DNA of 64,000 nucleotides from an uncultured Kocuria sp. (GTDB lineage Bacteria; Actinomycetota; Actinomycetes; Actinomycetales; Micrococcaceae). The stretch covers positions 62,001-126,000 of the forward strand of contig NZ_CANMRA010000004.1 of NCBI RefSeq assembly GCF_947500125.1, read 5' to 3'. The notes below the pieces were generated by a model. It had not been told where the DNA came from and did no database searches. It saw only the letters and a program-made list of their open reading frames with translations. The position numbers were made by a program, and so were the translations under genes. Below, piece after piece: positions 1 to 8,731 of this stretch; position 1 is the stretch's first letter; every line of letters begins with the position of its first letter.

Positions 1-2054
1 ATCGCCGCGTCCGTGCCGGCGCCCATCGCGATCCCGAGATCGGCCTGCGCCAGGGCCGCGGCGTCGTTGACGCCGTCGCCGACCATGGCGACCACGCGGC
101 CGTCGTCCTGCAGGTCGCGGACCACCGCGACCTTGCCCTCCGGGCTGACGTCCGCGACGACGTCCTCGTCGGCGATGCCGGCCTCCGCGGCGACGGCCCG
201 TGCCACCGGCTCGTTGTCGCCGGTCAGCAGCATGGGCCGCAGGCCCAGCTCCTTGAGCCGCGCGATCGCCTCGCGGGCGTCGTCCTTGACGGTGTCGCGC
301 AGGTCGACGAAACCGACGAGGGCTCCGTCCACGGCCACGAGGATCGTGGTGAACCCGCCCTCCTGGGCGCGCCGCAGGGCGTCGAGCTGGGCGCCGTCCA
401 GACGCACGCCGTTCTCGGCCAGCCAGGTGGTGCGCCCGACCACCACCGAGCGGGAGTGCATCCCGTCCGTGACGTGGGCGCGCACACCGCCGCCGGGGGC
501 CGAGACGAACCCGGAGACCGGGAACCGGTGCGGGGTGGCCGCGGCCACGGCCCGCGCGATGGGGTGCTCGGAGTGCTGCTCCACGGTGGCCGCGAGGTCC
601 AGCACCTGGTCCCGGGAGTACCCGGACACGGGCGTCACGGCCGCGACGGAGAGCTGGCCGCTCGTGACGGTGCCCGTCTTGTCGAGCACCACGGTGTCCA
701 CGGTGCGGGTGTCCTCGAGCACCTCGGCGCCCTTGATCAGGATGCCCAGCTGCGCGCCCCGGCCCGTGCCGGTCAGCAGGGCCGTGGGGGTGGCCAGGCC
801 GAGGGCGCAGGGGCAGGCGATCACGAGCACGGAGACCGCGGCCACGAAGGCCGCGTTCACGTCCCCGGTCAGCAGCAGCCAGCCGGCCAGCGTGGCCAGG
901 GCGAGCACCAGGACGACCGGGACGAAGACCCCGGAGATCCGGTCGGCCAGCCGGGCCACGGGGGCCTTGCTCGACTGCGCCCGGGACACCATCCGGCCCA
1001 TCTGGGCCAGGGTGGTGTCGGCGCCCACGCGGGTCGCCTCGACCAGCAGGCGGCCGTTGGTGTTGATCGTGGCGCCGGTGACGGCGTCGCCGACCTCCAC
1101 CTCCACCGGCAGGGACTCACCGGTGAGCAGGGAGGTGTCCACGGCCGAGCGGCCGTCCACGACCACGCCGTCGGCGGCGATCTTCTCGCCGGGGCGCACG
1201 ACGACCAGGTCCCCCGGGCGCAGCTGCTCCGCGGGCAGGCTCGTCTCGACGCCGTCCCGCAGGACCACCGCGTCCTTCGCGCCGAGCTCCAGCAGCGCGC
1301 GCAGCGCCTCGCCGGATCGGGCCTTCGCCCGGGCCTCCAGGTAGCGGCCCAGCAGCAGGAACGCGGTGACGAGGGCGCCGGTCTCGAAGTAGAGCTGGTG
1401 CCCGCTCATGTCCATCGCGTGGCCGAGCATCGCGCCGGCCGTCATGCCGGGCTCGCGGAGCAGGTTCCACAGCGAGAACAGATAGGCCGCGGACACGCCC
1501 AGGGACACGAGGGTGTCCATGGTGGAGGTCAAGTGCCGGGCGTTGATCGCCGCCGAGCGGTGGAACGGCCATGCCGCCCACGTCACGACCGGCAGGCTCA
1601 GGACCGCGACCACCCAGCCCCAGTGCGGGAACTGGAAGCCGGGCAGCATCGAGATCACGAACACCGGGAGGGAGAACGCGGCCGCCACGAGGAGGCGCCG
1701 GCGCAGGGACTCGGGCGAGCGCAGTGACGACGCCTCGCGCCCGGCGACCCTGGTCATGGCGTCGGAGTCGTCCGGGGCGGACGCGTCGTCGTCCCCGGGC
1801 GCGTTCTTGAGGGCGGCCCCGTACCCGGCCTTCTCGACCGTCTCGACGATCTGCTCGTCGCTCACGCCCTCGGGCACGTGGACGGTGGCGGTCTCGAGGG
1901 CGAGGTTGACGGACGCGTCGACGCCGTCGAGCTTGCCCAGCTTCTTCTCGACCCGGCTGACGCACGAGGAGCACGTCATGCCCGTGATCTCGAGCTCGAG
2001 GGTGCGCAGCGGCCCGGCGACCTCGGTGGGGACGGGCGTGCGGGTGTCAGGCAA
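1..2054 (-). CDS. copA: Copper-translocating P1B-type ATPase CopA (3' end outside window)
   Basis: Exports Cu(I) from the cytosol at the cost of ATP. The reading frame is open from a TTG at 2054 to the window edge. It shows an N-terminal heavy-metal domain with GMTCSSC near residue 25, several membrane helices, the phosphatase TGES loop, the ion-binding CPC in [19 protein letters not shown], the phosphorylation site DKTGT and the hinge [10 protein letters not shown] near position 30. The TTG lies inside the end of copZ (8-bp overlap, purine-rich stretch upstream), so translation is probably coupled. Third gene of a csoR-copZ-copA operon, hence presumably Cu(I)-induced through CsoR. The C-terminal end lies outside the window. 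The family is certain; the exact start is inferred. Confidence 0.93.
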   Translation of the reverse strand, partial: MPDTRTPVPTEVAGPLRTLELEITGMTCSSCVSRVEKKLGKLDGVDASVNLALETATVHVPEGVSDEQIVETVEKAGYGAALKNAPGDDDASAPDDSDAMTRVAGREASSLRSPESLRRRLLVAAAFSLPVFVISMLPGFQFPHWGWVVAVLSLPVVTWAAWPFHRSAAINARHLTSTMDTLVSLGVSAAYLFSLWNLLREPGMTAGAMLGHAMDMSGHQLYFETGALVTAFLLLGRYLEARAKARSGEALRALLELGAKDAVVLRDGVETSLPAEQLRPGDLVVVRPGEKIAADGVVVDGRSAVDTSLLTGESLPVEVEVGDAVTGATINTNGRLLVEATRVGADTTLAQMGRMVSRAQSSKAPVARLADRISGVFVPVVLVLALATLAGWLLLTGDVNAAFVAAVSVLVIACPCALGLATPTALLTGTGRGAQLGILIKGAEVLEDTRTVDTVVLDKTGTVTSGQLSVAAVTPVSGYSRDQVLDLAATVEQHSEHPIARAVAAATPHRFPVSGFVSAPGGGVRAHVTDGMHSRSVVVGRTTWLAENGVRLDGAQLDALRRAQEGGFTTILVAVDGALVGFVDLRDTVKDDAREAIARLKELGLRPMLLTGDNEPVARAVAAEAGIADEDVVADVSPEGKVAVVRDLQDDGRVVAMVGDGVNDAAALAQADLGIAMGAGTDAA

Positions 2055-2256
2055 CGGTGTACCCCGCTTCCTCGACGGCCTCCTTGATCTCGTCCTCCGA
2101 CAGCTCGCGGGAGGAGGTCAGGACGACGGGGGAGACCCCGTCGGCCACGAGGTCGACGTCGACGGACTCGACGCCCTCCAGCTCGGTGAGCTCCTCGGTG
2201 ACGGACATGACGCAGTGGCCGCAGGTCATTCCGGAAACGTTGACGGTGGTCTGCAC
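2047..2256 (-). CDS. copZ: CopZ-like copper chaperone (HMA domain)
   Basis: A 69-residue protein made of a single heavy-metal-associated domain. The Cu(I)-binding motif GMTCGHC gives Cys12 and Cys15, and the fold ends in the usual EAGYTV strand. It would carry Cu(I) to CopA, encoded immediately downstream, and to the CsoR sensor. The start is GTG with AGAGGAG 6 nt upstream. It sits between csoR and copA, and a 15-base C homopolymer (coding-strand sense) lies in the 73-bp gap from csoR. The acidic second half ([19 protein letters not shown]) is typical of actinobacterial CopZ. Confidence 0.92.
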   Translation of the reverse strand: MQTTVNVSGMTCGHCVMSVTEELTELEGVESVDVDLVADGVSPVVLTSSRELSEDEIKEAVEEAGYTVA

Positions 2257-2310
2257 GATGGTCTCCTCTGGGGGTCGGTGGCTTCGTTCAGGGGATCGGT
2301 GGTCCGGAGA

Positions 2311-2325
2311 GGGGGGGGGGGGGGG
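2311..2325. repeat. Homopolymer of 15 G in csoR-copZ spacer
   Basis: Fifteen consecutive G (15 C on the sense strand) lie between the csoR stop and the copZ ribosome-binding site. It is the only homopolymer of this length I noticed in the window. It could vary in length by slippage and change the csoR-copZ leader, or be an assembly length error. Confidence 0.9.
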
Positions 2326-2329
2326 CGGA

Positions 2330-2644
2330 TCAGCTCTTCAGCAGGCGCGCGATGGCCGCGGACGCCTCCTGCAGCTTGTCGTCGATGCGGGCGACGTCCC
2401 CGGACTCCTGGGCGGCCTCGACGGCGCCCACCACGCAGTGGTTCAGGTGCTCGTCCAGCAGGCCGAGGCTCACGGCCTTGAGGGCGGACTGGACCGCGGA
2501 GACCTGGGTGAGGACGTCGATGCAGTACTTGTCCTCCTCGACCATCCGGTGGATGCCGCGGACCTGTCCCTCGATGCGGCGCAGCCGCTTGAGCCAGGCA
2601 TCCTTGTCGTGGCTGTACCCGTGCGGCGGCAGGGTCTGCGTCAT
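2330..2644 (-). CDS. csoR: CsoR-family copper-sensing transcriptional repressor
   Basis: 104-residue all-helical repressor of the CsoR/RcnR family. The Cu(I) ligands are Cys41, His66 and Cys70, with the spacing (25 and 4) of the Mycobacterium tuberculosis Cys36/His61/Cys65 site. The N-terminal KRLRRIEGQVRGIHRMVEE is the DNA-binding helix signature. ATG at 2644 is preceded by GAGGAGGAG, so longer upstream readings were rejected. First gene of the copper operon. It should bind the palindrome at 2676-2694 and release it on Cu(I) binding, so the operon is autoregulated. Confidence 0.94.
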   Translation of the reverse strand: MTQTLPPHGYSHDKDAWLKRLRRIEGQVRGIHRMVEEDKYCIDVLTQVSAVQSALKAVSLGLLDEHLNHCVVGAVEAAQESGDVARIDDKLQEASAAIARLLKS

Positions 2645-2675
2645 GAGCTCCTCCTCGGTCGTCCTGCCCCCACTG

Positions 2676-2694
2676 TATACCCCTGAGGGGTATA
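2676..2694. promoter_or_regulatory. CsoR operator palindrome overlapping csoR promoter
   Basis: TATACCCCTGAGGGGTATA is a perfect inverted repeat with 8-bp arms around TGA, 32 bp upstream of the csoR start. CsoR sites typically combine a C-run and G-run flanked by TA. The right half also supplies a -10-like TATACA for the minus-strand operon. It lies between two divergent starts, so the GH15 gene might also be affected. Confidence 0.85.
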
Positions 2695-2744
2695 TCCGCA
2701 CCCCGGTGCCCGACCGCTCGCCGCAGGTGTGCGAATCTTGAGGC

Positions 2745-4790
2745 ATGGCTTCACTGATCGAGGACTACGCCCTGCTCTCGAACATGCGCACGGGTCCGCT
2801 CGTCTCCCGCACCGGGTCCATCGACTGGCTGTGCGCGCCCCGGTTCGACTCCCCCTCGGTCTTCGGCGCCCTGCTCGGGGAGGCCGACCACGGGCGGTGG
2901 CTGCTCGCCCCCGCGTGCACGGTCGTGGCGGAGGCCGGCGGCGAGGTCCTCGACGAGGACGAGGGCGGCGCCCAGGTCGCCGAGCGGTTCTACGTGGAGA
3001 ACACGTTCGTGCTGCAGACCGTGTGGGTCACGGACTCCGGCTCCGTGCGGGTGACCGACTTCCTCCCGCTGACCTCCCGCACGGACGTGGTCCGCCGCGT
3101 CGAGGGCCTCACGGGCGAGGTCGAGATGTACCACGAGCTGCGGGTGCGATTCGGCTACGGCGCCGTGGTCCCCTGGGTGAGCCGCTTCGAGGGGGAGGAG
3201 GACCCCGGCGGCGGCGACCCGGCCCCGCCCATGCTCGTGGCCATGGCCGGCCCGGACGCCCTCGTGCTGCGCGGGGAGCCCCTGCCCGAGTCCACGGACG
3301 ACGACGACCAGCGCCGCCACCGCGGGACCTTCACCGTCTCCGCCGGTCAGGCACGGGACTTCGTCCTCACGCACTTCCCGTCCCACCGCACGCCGCCGGC
3401 GCCCGTCGACGTCAACGAGCAGCTCACCCGCACCGTGGAGCTGTGGCAGGACTGGTCCGGGCTGTACTCCCCGCCGGCGGTGGCGGAGGACGAGCCGGTG
3501 CACATCGTCCCGGTCCGCGGCCACGCCGTGGCCCGGCGCTCCGAGGTGGTCCGGCGCTCGCTGCTCGTGGTGCGGGCCCTGATGCACCAGGAGACGGGCG
3601 GGCTCGTGGCCGCCCCGACCACCTCCCTGCCGGACGTGGTCGGCGGGGAGCGCAACTGGGACCACCGCTTCGCCTGGCTGCGGGACGCCGCGATGGCCCT
3701 CGAGGTGATGCTCGACCACGGCCACGACCGCGAGGCCGCGCAGCTGCGCAACTGGCTGCTGCGCTCCGTGGCGGGCGACCCGCACGACCTGCAGAACATC
3801 TACGGGGTCGCCGGGGAGCGCCGCGGGCGCGAGCACCAGCTCGACCTGCCCGGCTACGAGCGCTCCCGGCCGGTCCGCGAGGGCAACGGCGCCGCGGGCC
3901 AGCACCAGTCCGACGCCGTGGGCCACGTCATGGTGGTCTTCGAGAGGCTCCGCCGCCGCGGCGCCGTGGAGGACCACCTCTCCTGGCCCCTGCAGCAGGC
4001 GATGCTGCGCTCGGTCGTGGAGAACTACGAGGTCACGGACCAGGGTCTCTGGGAGATGCGCGGCGAACGGCAGTACTACACGCACTCGCGCGTGCTGATG
4101 TGGGCGGCCCTCCAGTGCGGCGTGGACGCCGTGCGCGTGCACGGCCTGCCCGGCGACGCGCAGCTGTGGGAACAGCTGCGGGACGCGCTCGCCGAGGAGA
4201 TCTGGACGAGCGGCTACGACCCCGAGGCCGGCTCCTTCGTCCAGCACTACGGGGCGAAGACCGTGGACGCCTCCCTGCTCCAGCTGCCGCAGGTGGGCTT
4301 CGTGGCCTACGACGACGAGCGGATGCTCGGGACCGTGCGGCGGATCGAGGAGGAGCTGCGCCACCCCAGCGGACTGATCCACCGCTACCGCAACGTCCTG
4401 GGCCCGGTGGACCCCGAGGACCCCGACGCGTACGCCGGGGTCATCGGGGTGGACGGCTTCCCGGGCCAGGACAACCCGCACCTCGGCGCCTCCCTGTGGC
4501 TGGCCGCCCAGTACGCGCGGTCGGGCCGCACGGACAGCGCCCGGAAGCTCGTGGACTCCGTGCTGTCCCGCGCCAACGACCTCGGGCTGCTCTCCACCGA
4601 GTGGTCGCCCGAGCAGCGGCGGATGACCGGCAACTTCCCCCAGACCTTCACCCACCTCGCCCTGATCCAGGCCCTGGACGCGCTCGACGCCGCCCAGGGT
4701 CGCCGGGCGCCGGCCGAGCCGCCCGAGAGCGCGGGGGAGCCCGCGCCGAGCATGGGCAGTTCGTCCGCCCCCCGCACCGGGGCGTCGTGA
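2745..4790 (+). CDS. GH15 family glycoside hydrolase (glucoamylase/trehalase type)
   Basis: 681-residue cytosolic enzyme with no signal peptide. It opens with the GH15 N-terminal domain (SLIEDYALLSNMRTGPLVSRTGSIDWLCAPRFDSPSVF split by ordinary residues) followed by an alpha/alpha-barrel. GERNWDHRFAWLRDAAM near residue 302, the general-acid motif QGLWEMRG near 435 and LSTEWSPEQ...NFPQTFTHLAL near 617-635 are the usual catalytic signatures. Actinobacterial members of this length act as trehalases or alpha-glucosidases; the substrate is not decided by sequence alone. The stop overlaps the GTG of azlC. A GAATCT hexamer 6 nt before the ATG could give a leaderless transcript. Confidence 0.88.
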   Translation: MASLIEDYALLSNMRTGPLVSRTGSIDWLCAPRFDSPSVFGALLGEADHGRWLLAPACTVVAEAGGEVLDEDEGGAQVAERFYVENTFVLQTVWVTDSGSVRVTDFLPLTSRTDVVRRVEGLTGEVEMYHELRVRFGYGAVVPWVSRFEGEEDPGGGDPAPPMLVAMAGPDALVLRGEPLPESTDDDDQRRHRGTFTVSAGQARDFVLTHFPSHRTPPAPVDVNEQLTRTVELWQDWSGLYSPPAVAEDEPVHIVPVRGHAVARRSEVVRRSLLVVRALMHQETGGLVAAPTTSLPDVVGGERNWDHRFAWLRDAAMALEVMLDHGHDREAAQLRNWLLRSVAGDPHDLQNIYGVAGERRGREHQLDLPGYERSRPVREGNGAAGQHQSDAVGHVMVVFERLRRRGAVEDHLSWPLQQAMLRSVVENYEVTDQGLWEMRGERQYYTHSRVLMWAALQCGVDAVRVHGLPGDAQLWEQLRDALAEEIWTSGYDPEAGSFVQHYGAKTVDASLLQLPQVGFVAYDDERMLGTVRRIEEELRHPSGLIHRYRNVLGPVDPEDPDAYAGVIGVDGFPGQDNPHLGASLWLAAQYARSGRTDSARKLVDSVLSRANDLGLLSTEWSPEQRRMTGNFPQTFTHLALIQALDALDAAQGRRAPAEPPESAGEPAPSMGSSSAPRTGAS

Positions 4791-5527
4791 GCCACGCGGC
4801 CCCCGTCGACTGGCGCTCCTCGCCGGCGGTCCGGATCGGGCTGTCCGTGTCCGCGGCCACCGGGCTGTACGGCATCTCCTTCGGGGCCCTGTCCGTGGCG
4901 GCGGGACTGACCTTCTGGCAGACCGTCGCCCTGTCCGCGCTCATGTTCACGGGCGGCTCCCAGTTCGCCTTCATCGGCGTGGTCTCGGGCGGGGGCGCCG
5001 GTGCCTCCGCGCTGGGGGCCGCCACGCTGCTGGGGGTGCGCAACGCCGTCTACGGGATGAGCATGAACGCCCTCGTCCGCCCGCGCGGCTGGCGCCGGCT
5101 CCTCGCCGCGCACGTGACCATCGACGAGTCCAACGCGGCTGCCTCGTCCCAGACCCATCCCGTCGAGGAGCGGCGGGGGTTCTGGACCGCGGGACTGGGC
5201 GTGTTCGTGCTCTGGAACCTGTTCACCGTGCTGGGCGCCCTGCTCGGCAACGCCCTGGGCGACCCCGCCCGGTGGGGCCTGGACGGCGCCGCCGTGGCCG
5301 CGTTCCTGGGCCTGCTGTGGCCGCGGCTGAGCGCCCGGGAGCCCGTGGCGGTCGCGGTGGTCTGCGGTCTCGTCACGGCCCTGACCATCCCCGTGCTGCC
5401 GGCGGGGCTGCCGATCCTCGTGGCCGCCGTGGTCGCGGCGTTCCTGGGCCGCTCGCGCGGCACCGGCTCGGCCGGGGCCGCCTCCGGCGCGGCGTGCCGC
5501 CCGGGCGCGAAGGAGGCGGGGGCGTGA
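4787..5527 (+). CDS. azlC: AzlC-family branched-chain amino acid exporter subunit
   Basis: 246-residue multi-spanning membrane protein with the AzlC signature (GLYGISFGALSVAAGLTFWQ, ALMFTGGSQFAFIGVV, LGVRNAVYGMSM). With AzlD it forms the large subunit of the LIV-E type exporter. The GTG start overlaps the GH15 stop (GTGA) and no independent Shine-Dalgarno is evident, so coupling is likely. The pairing with a GH15 enzyme has no obvious metabolic logic. The Ala/Gly-rich C-terminal tail (residues 225-246) looks non-conserved. Confidence 0.9.
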   Translation: MSHAAPVDWRSSPAVRIGLSVSAATGLYGISFGALSVAAGLTFWQTVALSALMFTGGSQFAFIGVVSGGGAGASALGAATLLGVRNAVYGMSMNALVRPRGWRRLLAAHVTIDESNAAASSQTHPVEERRGFWTAGLGVFVLWNLFTVLGALLGNALGDPARWGLDGAAVAAFLGLLWPRLSAREPVAVAVVCGLVTALTIPVLPAGLPILVAAVVAAFLGRSRGTGSAGAASGAACRPGAKEAGA

Positions 5528-5835
5528 GCCTGTGGTTCTGGGTGCTCGGGGCGTGCGCGCTCGCCTACGCCCTGAAGCTCGTCGGCTACCTCGTGCCGGA
5601 CCGGGTGCTGGACGACCCGCGCGTCGGGCGCATGGCGGGCACCGTCACCGTGGGCCTGCTCGCCGCGCTCGTGGTCATGAACGCGTTCGGCTCCGGCCAG
5701 GCCCTGGTCCTCGACGCCCGGCTCGGGGCGCTCCTCGTGGCGGGGATCGCCCTGGTGCTGCGCGCGCCGTTCCTCGTGGTCGTCGTGCTGGGGGCCGTCG
5801 CGGCGGCCGTGCTCCGGCTGCTCGGCGCCCCCTGA
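5524..5835 (+). CDS. azlD: AzlD-family small subunit of amino acid exporter
   Basis: 103-residue protein with three or four hydrophobic segments (starting SLWFWVLGACALAYALKLVG). Size, the VPDRVL segment and the position directly after azlC identify AzlD. It starts at a GTG overlapping the azlC stop by 4 bp, and ends 73 bp before a strong hairpin. It is needed with AzlC for branched-chain amino acid export in characterised systems. Confidence 0.88.
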   Translation: MSLWFWVLGACALAYALKLVGYLVPDRVLDDPRVGRMAGTVTVGLLAALVVMNAFGSGQALVLDARLGALLVAGIALVLRAPFLVVVVLGAVAAAVLRLLGAP

Positions 5836-5907
5836 CCCGGCACCGCGACCCGCGCGCCACGACCCGCGATCCTGCGCTCGGAGCCCGGCCGACCGCGGGA
5901 CCCCGCT

Positions 5908-5929
5908 GCCCCGGGCGTGCTCCCGGGGC
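5908..5929. terminator. Bidirectional hairpin between azlD and FAD oxidase
   Basis: GCCCCGGG and CCCGGGGC pair around a 6-nt loop in the gap between two convergent genes. There is no U-tract, as is common for high-GC actinobacterial terminators. Confidence 0.7.
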
Positions 5930-5951
5930 GGCGGCCGGACCAGGGGCGTCC

Positions 5952-7373
5952 TCAGCCGGTGCTCGGCAGGATGTTGTGGTTGCGGCGGAGGAGGTTGCCG
6001 GGGTCGTAGCGGTCCTTCAGCTCCACGAGCCGCCGGTGCGTCCGCTCCCCGTAGGCCTGGAGCGCCGCATCGGGCGTGACCGGGCCGTGCTCGGCGCCGA
6101 GGAAGTTCACGTACTGGCCGTGATCGGCGAAGGGCTCCATGGCGGCGTGGACCCTGCGGGCGAACGCCGTGAGGCGGGCGTCCTCGGCGGCGTCCTGCCA
6201 GTAGCCGTAGACGTTGAGCCAGTATCGCGCGGACCGGTTGGGGAAGGCGGTGGCCCCGGCCGGGACCCGCCCGAAGAAGCCCTCCATGTGGTGGATGTCG
6301 ATGCCCGTGCCGAACCAGGTGATCTCCGAGGCCACGCCGAGCAGGGCGTCGACCACCTCGTCGTCCAGGCGGGAGAAGGAGGCGTTCTTCCAGTACGCGC
6401 GCGCACCCTTCGGGAAGAGCTCGTCCATGGCCGACTGCCACTCGGTCCACTGCACCGGGCCCACCTCCTCCTCGTCCGGTGGGGCGTCGGCCCGCAGCCG
6501 CTCGACCAGGCGCAGGCCCTCGGCGTGGTCGGGCGACATCCAGGCGAAGCCGATGAGCAGCCAGGGCTCGTCGCCCATCCCGAAGCTGGGCGGCAGCCGG
6601 AGGATCGAGAGGATGCCGTTCATCTCGTCCGGGAGGTCGGCCGTCCAGCGGGCGTACGCCTGCAGCGCCGTGCGCCACTTCTCGCGCCCGTAGATCAGGT
6701 TCCCGCCGAGCACGGACGGGGGCAGCTCCCGAGCCCGGAACGTGAAGGAGGACACCACCCCGAAGTTCCCCCCGCCGCCGCGGATGCCCCAGAACAGGTC
6801 CGGGTTGTGCTCCGCGTTGGCGTGCAGGTGCTCCCGGGTCCCGGTGATCACCTCGGCGTGCACGAGGTTGTCGAGGCTCAGCCCGTTGCTGCGGGTCAGC
6901 CACCCCACCCCTCCGCCGAGGGTCAGTCCCGCGACCCCGGTGGCGCTCACCACGCCCAGGGGCACCGCGAGCCCGTGCGGGACGGTCGCGCGGTCGACGT
7001 CGGCGAGGGTCGCGCCGGGCTCCACCGTCACGAGGCGGGTCGCGGGATCCACCTCGACCCCGCGCAGCGGGCCGAGGTCCAGGACGAGTCCGCCCTCCAC
7101 GGTGCCGTGGCCGGCCACACCGTGCCCGCCGCCGCGGACGGCCAGTGGAAGGTGCGTGTGCTGGGCGGCGGCCAGCACGGGATCGATGTCGGACACGGCG
7201 CCGGCGCGCACGATCGCCCGGGGCCGCACGTCGATCATGCCGTTCCAGACGCGTCTCGCCTCGTCGTAGAGCGGGTCGTCGGGTTCGACGAGCGTCCCGG
7301 TCAGATGGTTCCGGAGCCTCTCGAGCTGGCGGGCGGTCTCGTGGTCGTGCTCCCCGCGGTCCACGGCGTTCAT
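5952..7373 (-). CDS. FAD-dependent oxidase, berberine bridge enzyme type
   Basis: 473 residues. An FAD-binding PCMH (VAO-type) domain spans about 45-225 and a BBE C-terminal segment (YDPGNLLRRNHNI) ends the protein. His84 in LAVRGGGHGVAGHG is the residue that carries 8-alpha covalent FAD in this family. The position equivalent to the second, cysteinyl attachment site appears to be Val142 (GVVSATGVAGL), so FAD is probably held by His only. There is no signal peptide. ATG at 7373 follows AGGAAG. Members oxidise sugars, phenolics or secondary metabolites; the substrate is unknown. Transcribed alone, convergent with azlD. Confidence 0.85.
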   Translation of the reverse strand: MNAVDRGEHDHETARQLERLRNHLTGTLVEPDDPLYDEARRVWNGMIDVRPRAIVRAGAVSDIDPVLAAAQHTHLPLAVRGGGHGVAGHGTVEGGLVLDLGPLRGVEVDPATRLVTVEPGATLADVDRATVPHGLAVPLGVVSATGVAGLTLGGGVGWLTRSNGLSLDNLVHAEVITGTREHLHANAEHNPDLFWGIRGGGGNFGVVSSFTFRARELPPSVLGGNLIYGREKWRTALQAYARWTADLPDEMNGILSILRLPPSFGMGDEPWLLIGFAWMSPDHAEGLRLVERLRADAPPDEEEVGPVQWTEWQSAMDELFPKGARAYWKNASFSRLDDEVVDALLGVASEITWFGTGIDIHHMEGFFGRVPAGATAFPNRSARYWLNVYGYWQDAAEDARLTAFARRVHAAMEPFADHGQYVNFLGAEHGPVTPDAALQAYGERTHRRLVELKDRYDPGNLLRRNHNILPSTG

Positions 7374-7606
7374 GGGACTGGCTTCCTGTGGGCGGGGTGC
7401 GCGCCCCCGGGCTGCTGCTCGTGCTCGGCGGCGGTGCGCAGACCGTCGTCGGCGGTGCCGGAAGGGTCTCGGGCGGACTCGGAGCGGTCCGGGCGCTCGG
7501 CCCCGCCGGGGCTGGAGTTCCGGTGGGGGCGCGGAACGGCGCAGGGTGGTGCTCCCACCAGCGTAGGAGCGTCCTCGACGCGGCACAACGGCACCGACGC
7601 AACGGT

Positions 7607-7640
7607 CCGGCCACGACGCTCCGGCCACGACGCTCCGGCC
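7607..7640. repeat. 14-bp tandem duplication downstream of luxR-type gene
   Basis: The unit CCGGCCACGACGCT occurs twice back to back, followed by a partial third copy (CCGGCC). It lies 6 bp past the stop of the minus-strand regulator. Confidence 0.85.
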
Positions 7641-7646
7641 CGGTGC

Positions 7647-8297
7647 TCAGGCCAGCGGCAGCACCGGCGGGATGATCCCGTCCTCGACGGCCCGCTTGTA
7701 GAGCTCGAGCTTGGTGCGGGCCGGCCGCTCCACCAGCGCGTACTTGCGGCGGATCCGCTTGAGGTGCTCCTCCACCGTGGACTCCGCGATCTGCAGCAGC
7801 GCGGCCACCTCCTGCTCCTGGAGGCCGTCCACGTAGAGCGCGAGCACCTCGCGCTCCCGGGCGGAGAGCTTCGCCGGGGCCTGGCTGGGGAGCTCGGCCA
7901 GGGCCGACTGGAGCATGTCGCTCACGAAGTGGCCCAGCTGCCGGGAGAGACGCATGGTGCGGAACACGGTCCGGATGGGCTCGCACTTGCCCACCGCTCC
8001 GGACGCGCCGCAGGCGAACGCGGAGCGGACCCGGGCGAGGTCGTCCGGCGGCGCCAGCATCACCACAGTGTGCTCCTGCGCGGTGAGGTCCGTGACGTTC
8101 TGCACGAGGCTGCGACCGTCCTGGGTGTTCAGGCTCAGCAGGACCACCATCTCCTCGGCCGGGTTCTGGGCGAGGAAGTCCGGGACGGTGCCGGCCACCG
8201 CGCTCACCTGCACGCCGTGCTCGGGGTGGTCGACGGACTCGCGCTGCATCGCGATGCGCGTCATGGGCTGGGGGCTGATGACGGCTGCATTCAACAT
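7647..8297 (-). CDS. LuxR-family regulator with degenerate receiver-like domain
   Basis: 216 residues. The C-terminal LuxR helix-turn-helix (residues about 142-200, LSAREREVLALYVDGLQEQE then STVEEHLKRIRRKYAL) is clear. The N-terminal 120 residues resemble a CheY-like receiver but lack the phosphorylation chemistry. The acidic pair is replaced by ISPQP, and the expected phospho-Asp strand reads VVLLSLNT. Only the lysine strand (GAVGKCE) looks preserved. It is therefore probably not phosphorylated and may act constitutively or through another signal. ATG at 8297 is preceded by GAGGAG. No histidine kinase is adjacent. Divergent from the glycosyltransferase gene, a possible target. Confidence 0.8.
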   Translation of the reverse strand: MLNAAVISPQPMTRIAMQRESVDHPEHGVQVSAVAGTVPDFLAQNPAEEMVVLLSLNTQDGRSLVQNVTDLTAQEHTVVMLAPPDDLARVRSAFACGASGAVGKCEPIRTVFRTMRLSRQLGHFVSDMLQSALAELPSQAPAKLSAREREVLALYVDGLQEQEVAALLQIAESTVEEHLKRIRRKYALVERPARTKLELYKRAVEDGIIPPVLPLA

Positions 8298-8731
8298 GGT
8301 GGGACTCCTCGACGTCTCCCGCGATGAGATGGGCGGGATCTCCGGGGCCGGGGATCGCCGGCCGGGTCCGGCGGCGGGAGGGCCGTGTCCCGGGGCGCGT
8401 CCGACGTCGACCCATCATATGTTCTGGCAGGAATATACGGCGGGGTGGCGGGGGTCCCAGGGCGCGGAGTCCTCCGGACGGGCGACGCCGGTGGAGATGG
8501 TGCACTGTGTCCCTCCAGAGTGGCGGTTCCGCCCGCGCGCGGGCAAGGGGATTCCGTGCGGACCTGGAACTCCGCACACCGCACCCCGGCCCGACGGGGC
8601 CCGGCCGCGGTGGTGGGCGGCGCTGTGGACGGTGCTGGACGCGGGGGCGCTCGTGCCGGCAGGCCCGCAGCCGCGGGCACGGCTGGAAGAATGGGGGAGC
8701 ACGCATCGGTCGAAGGGAGGTCCGTTCCGAC
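8298..8731. other. 434-bp intergenic region with AT-rich island
   Basis: Non-coding gap between divergent genes. The only distinctive element is an AT-rich patch at about 8414-8440 (ATATGTTCTGGCAGGAATAT, an imperfect inverted repeat) in otherwise GC-rich DNA. It may be a promoter or operator for either gene. Frames open across the gap show no recognisable protein. Confidence 0.5.

Noticed and set aside
13-1727. Plus-strand frames over the first 1.7 kb
   Set aside because: The minus strand encodes a clear copper P-type ATPase with all motifs; the plus frames are shadows.
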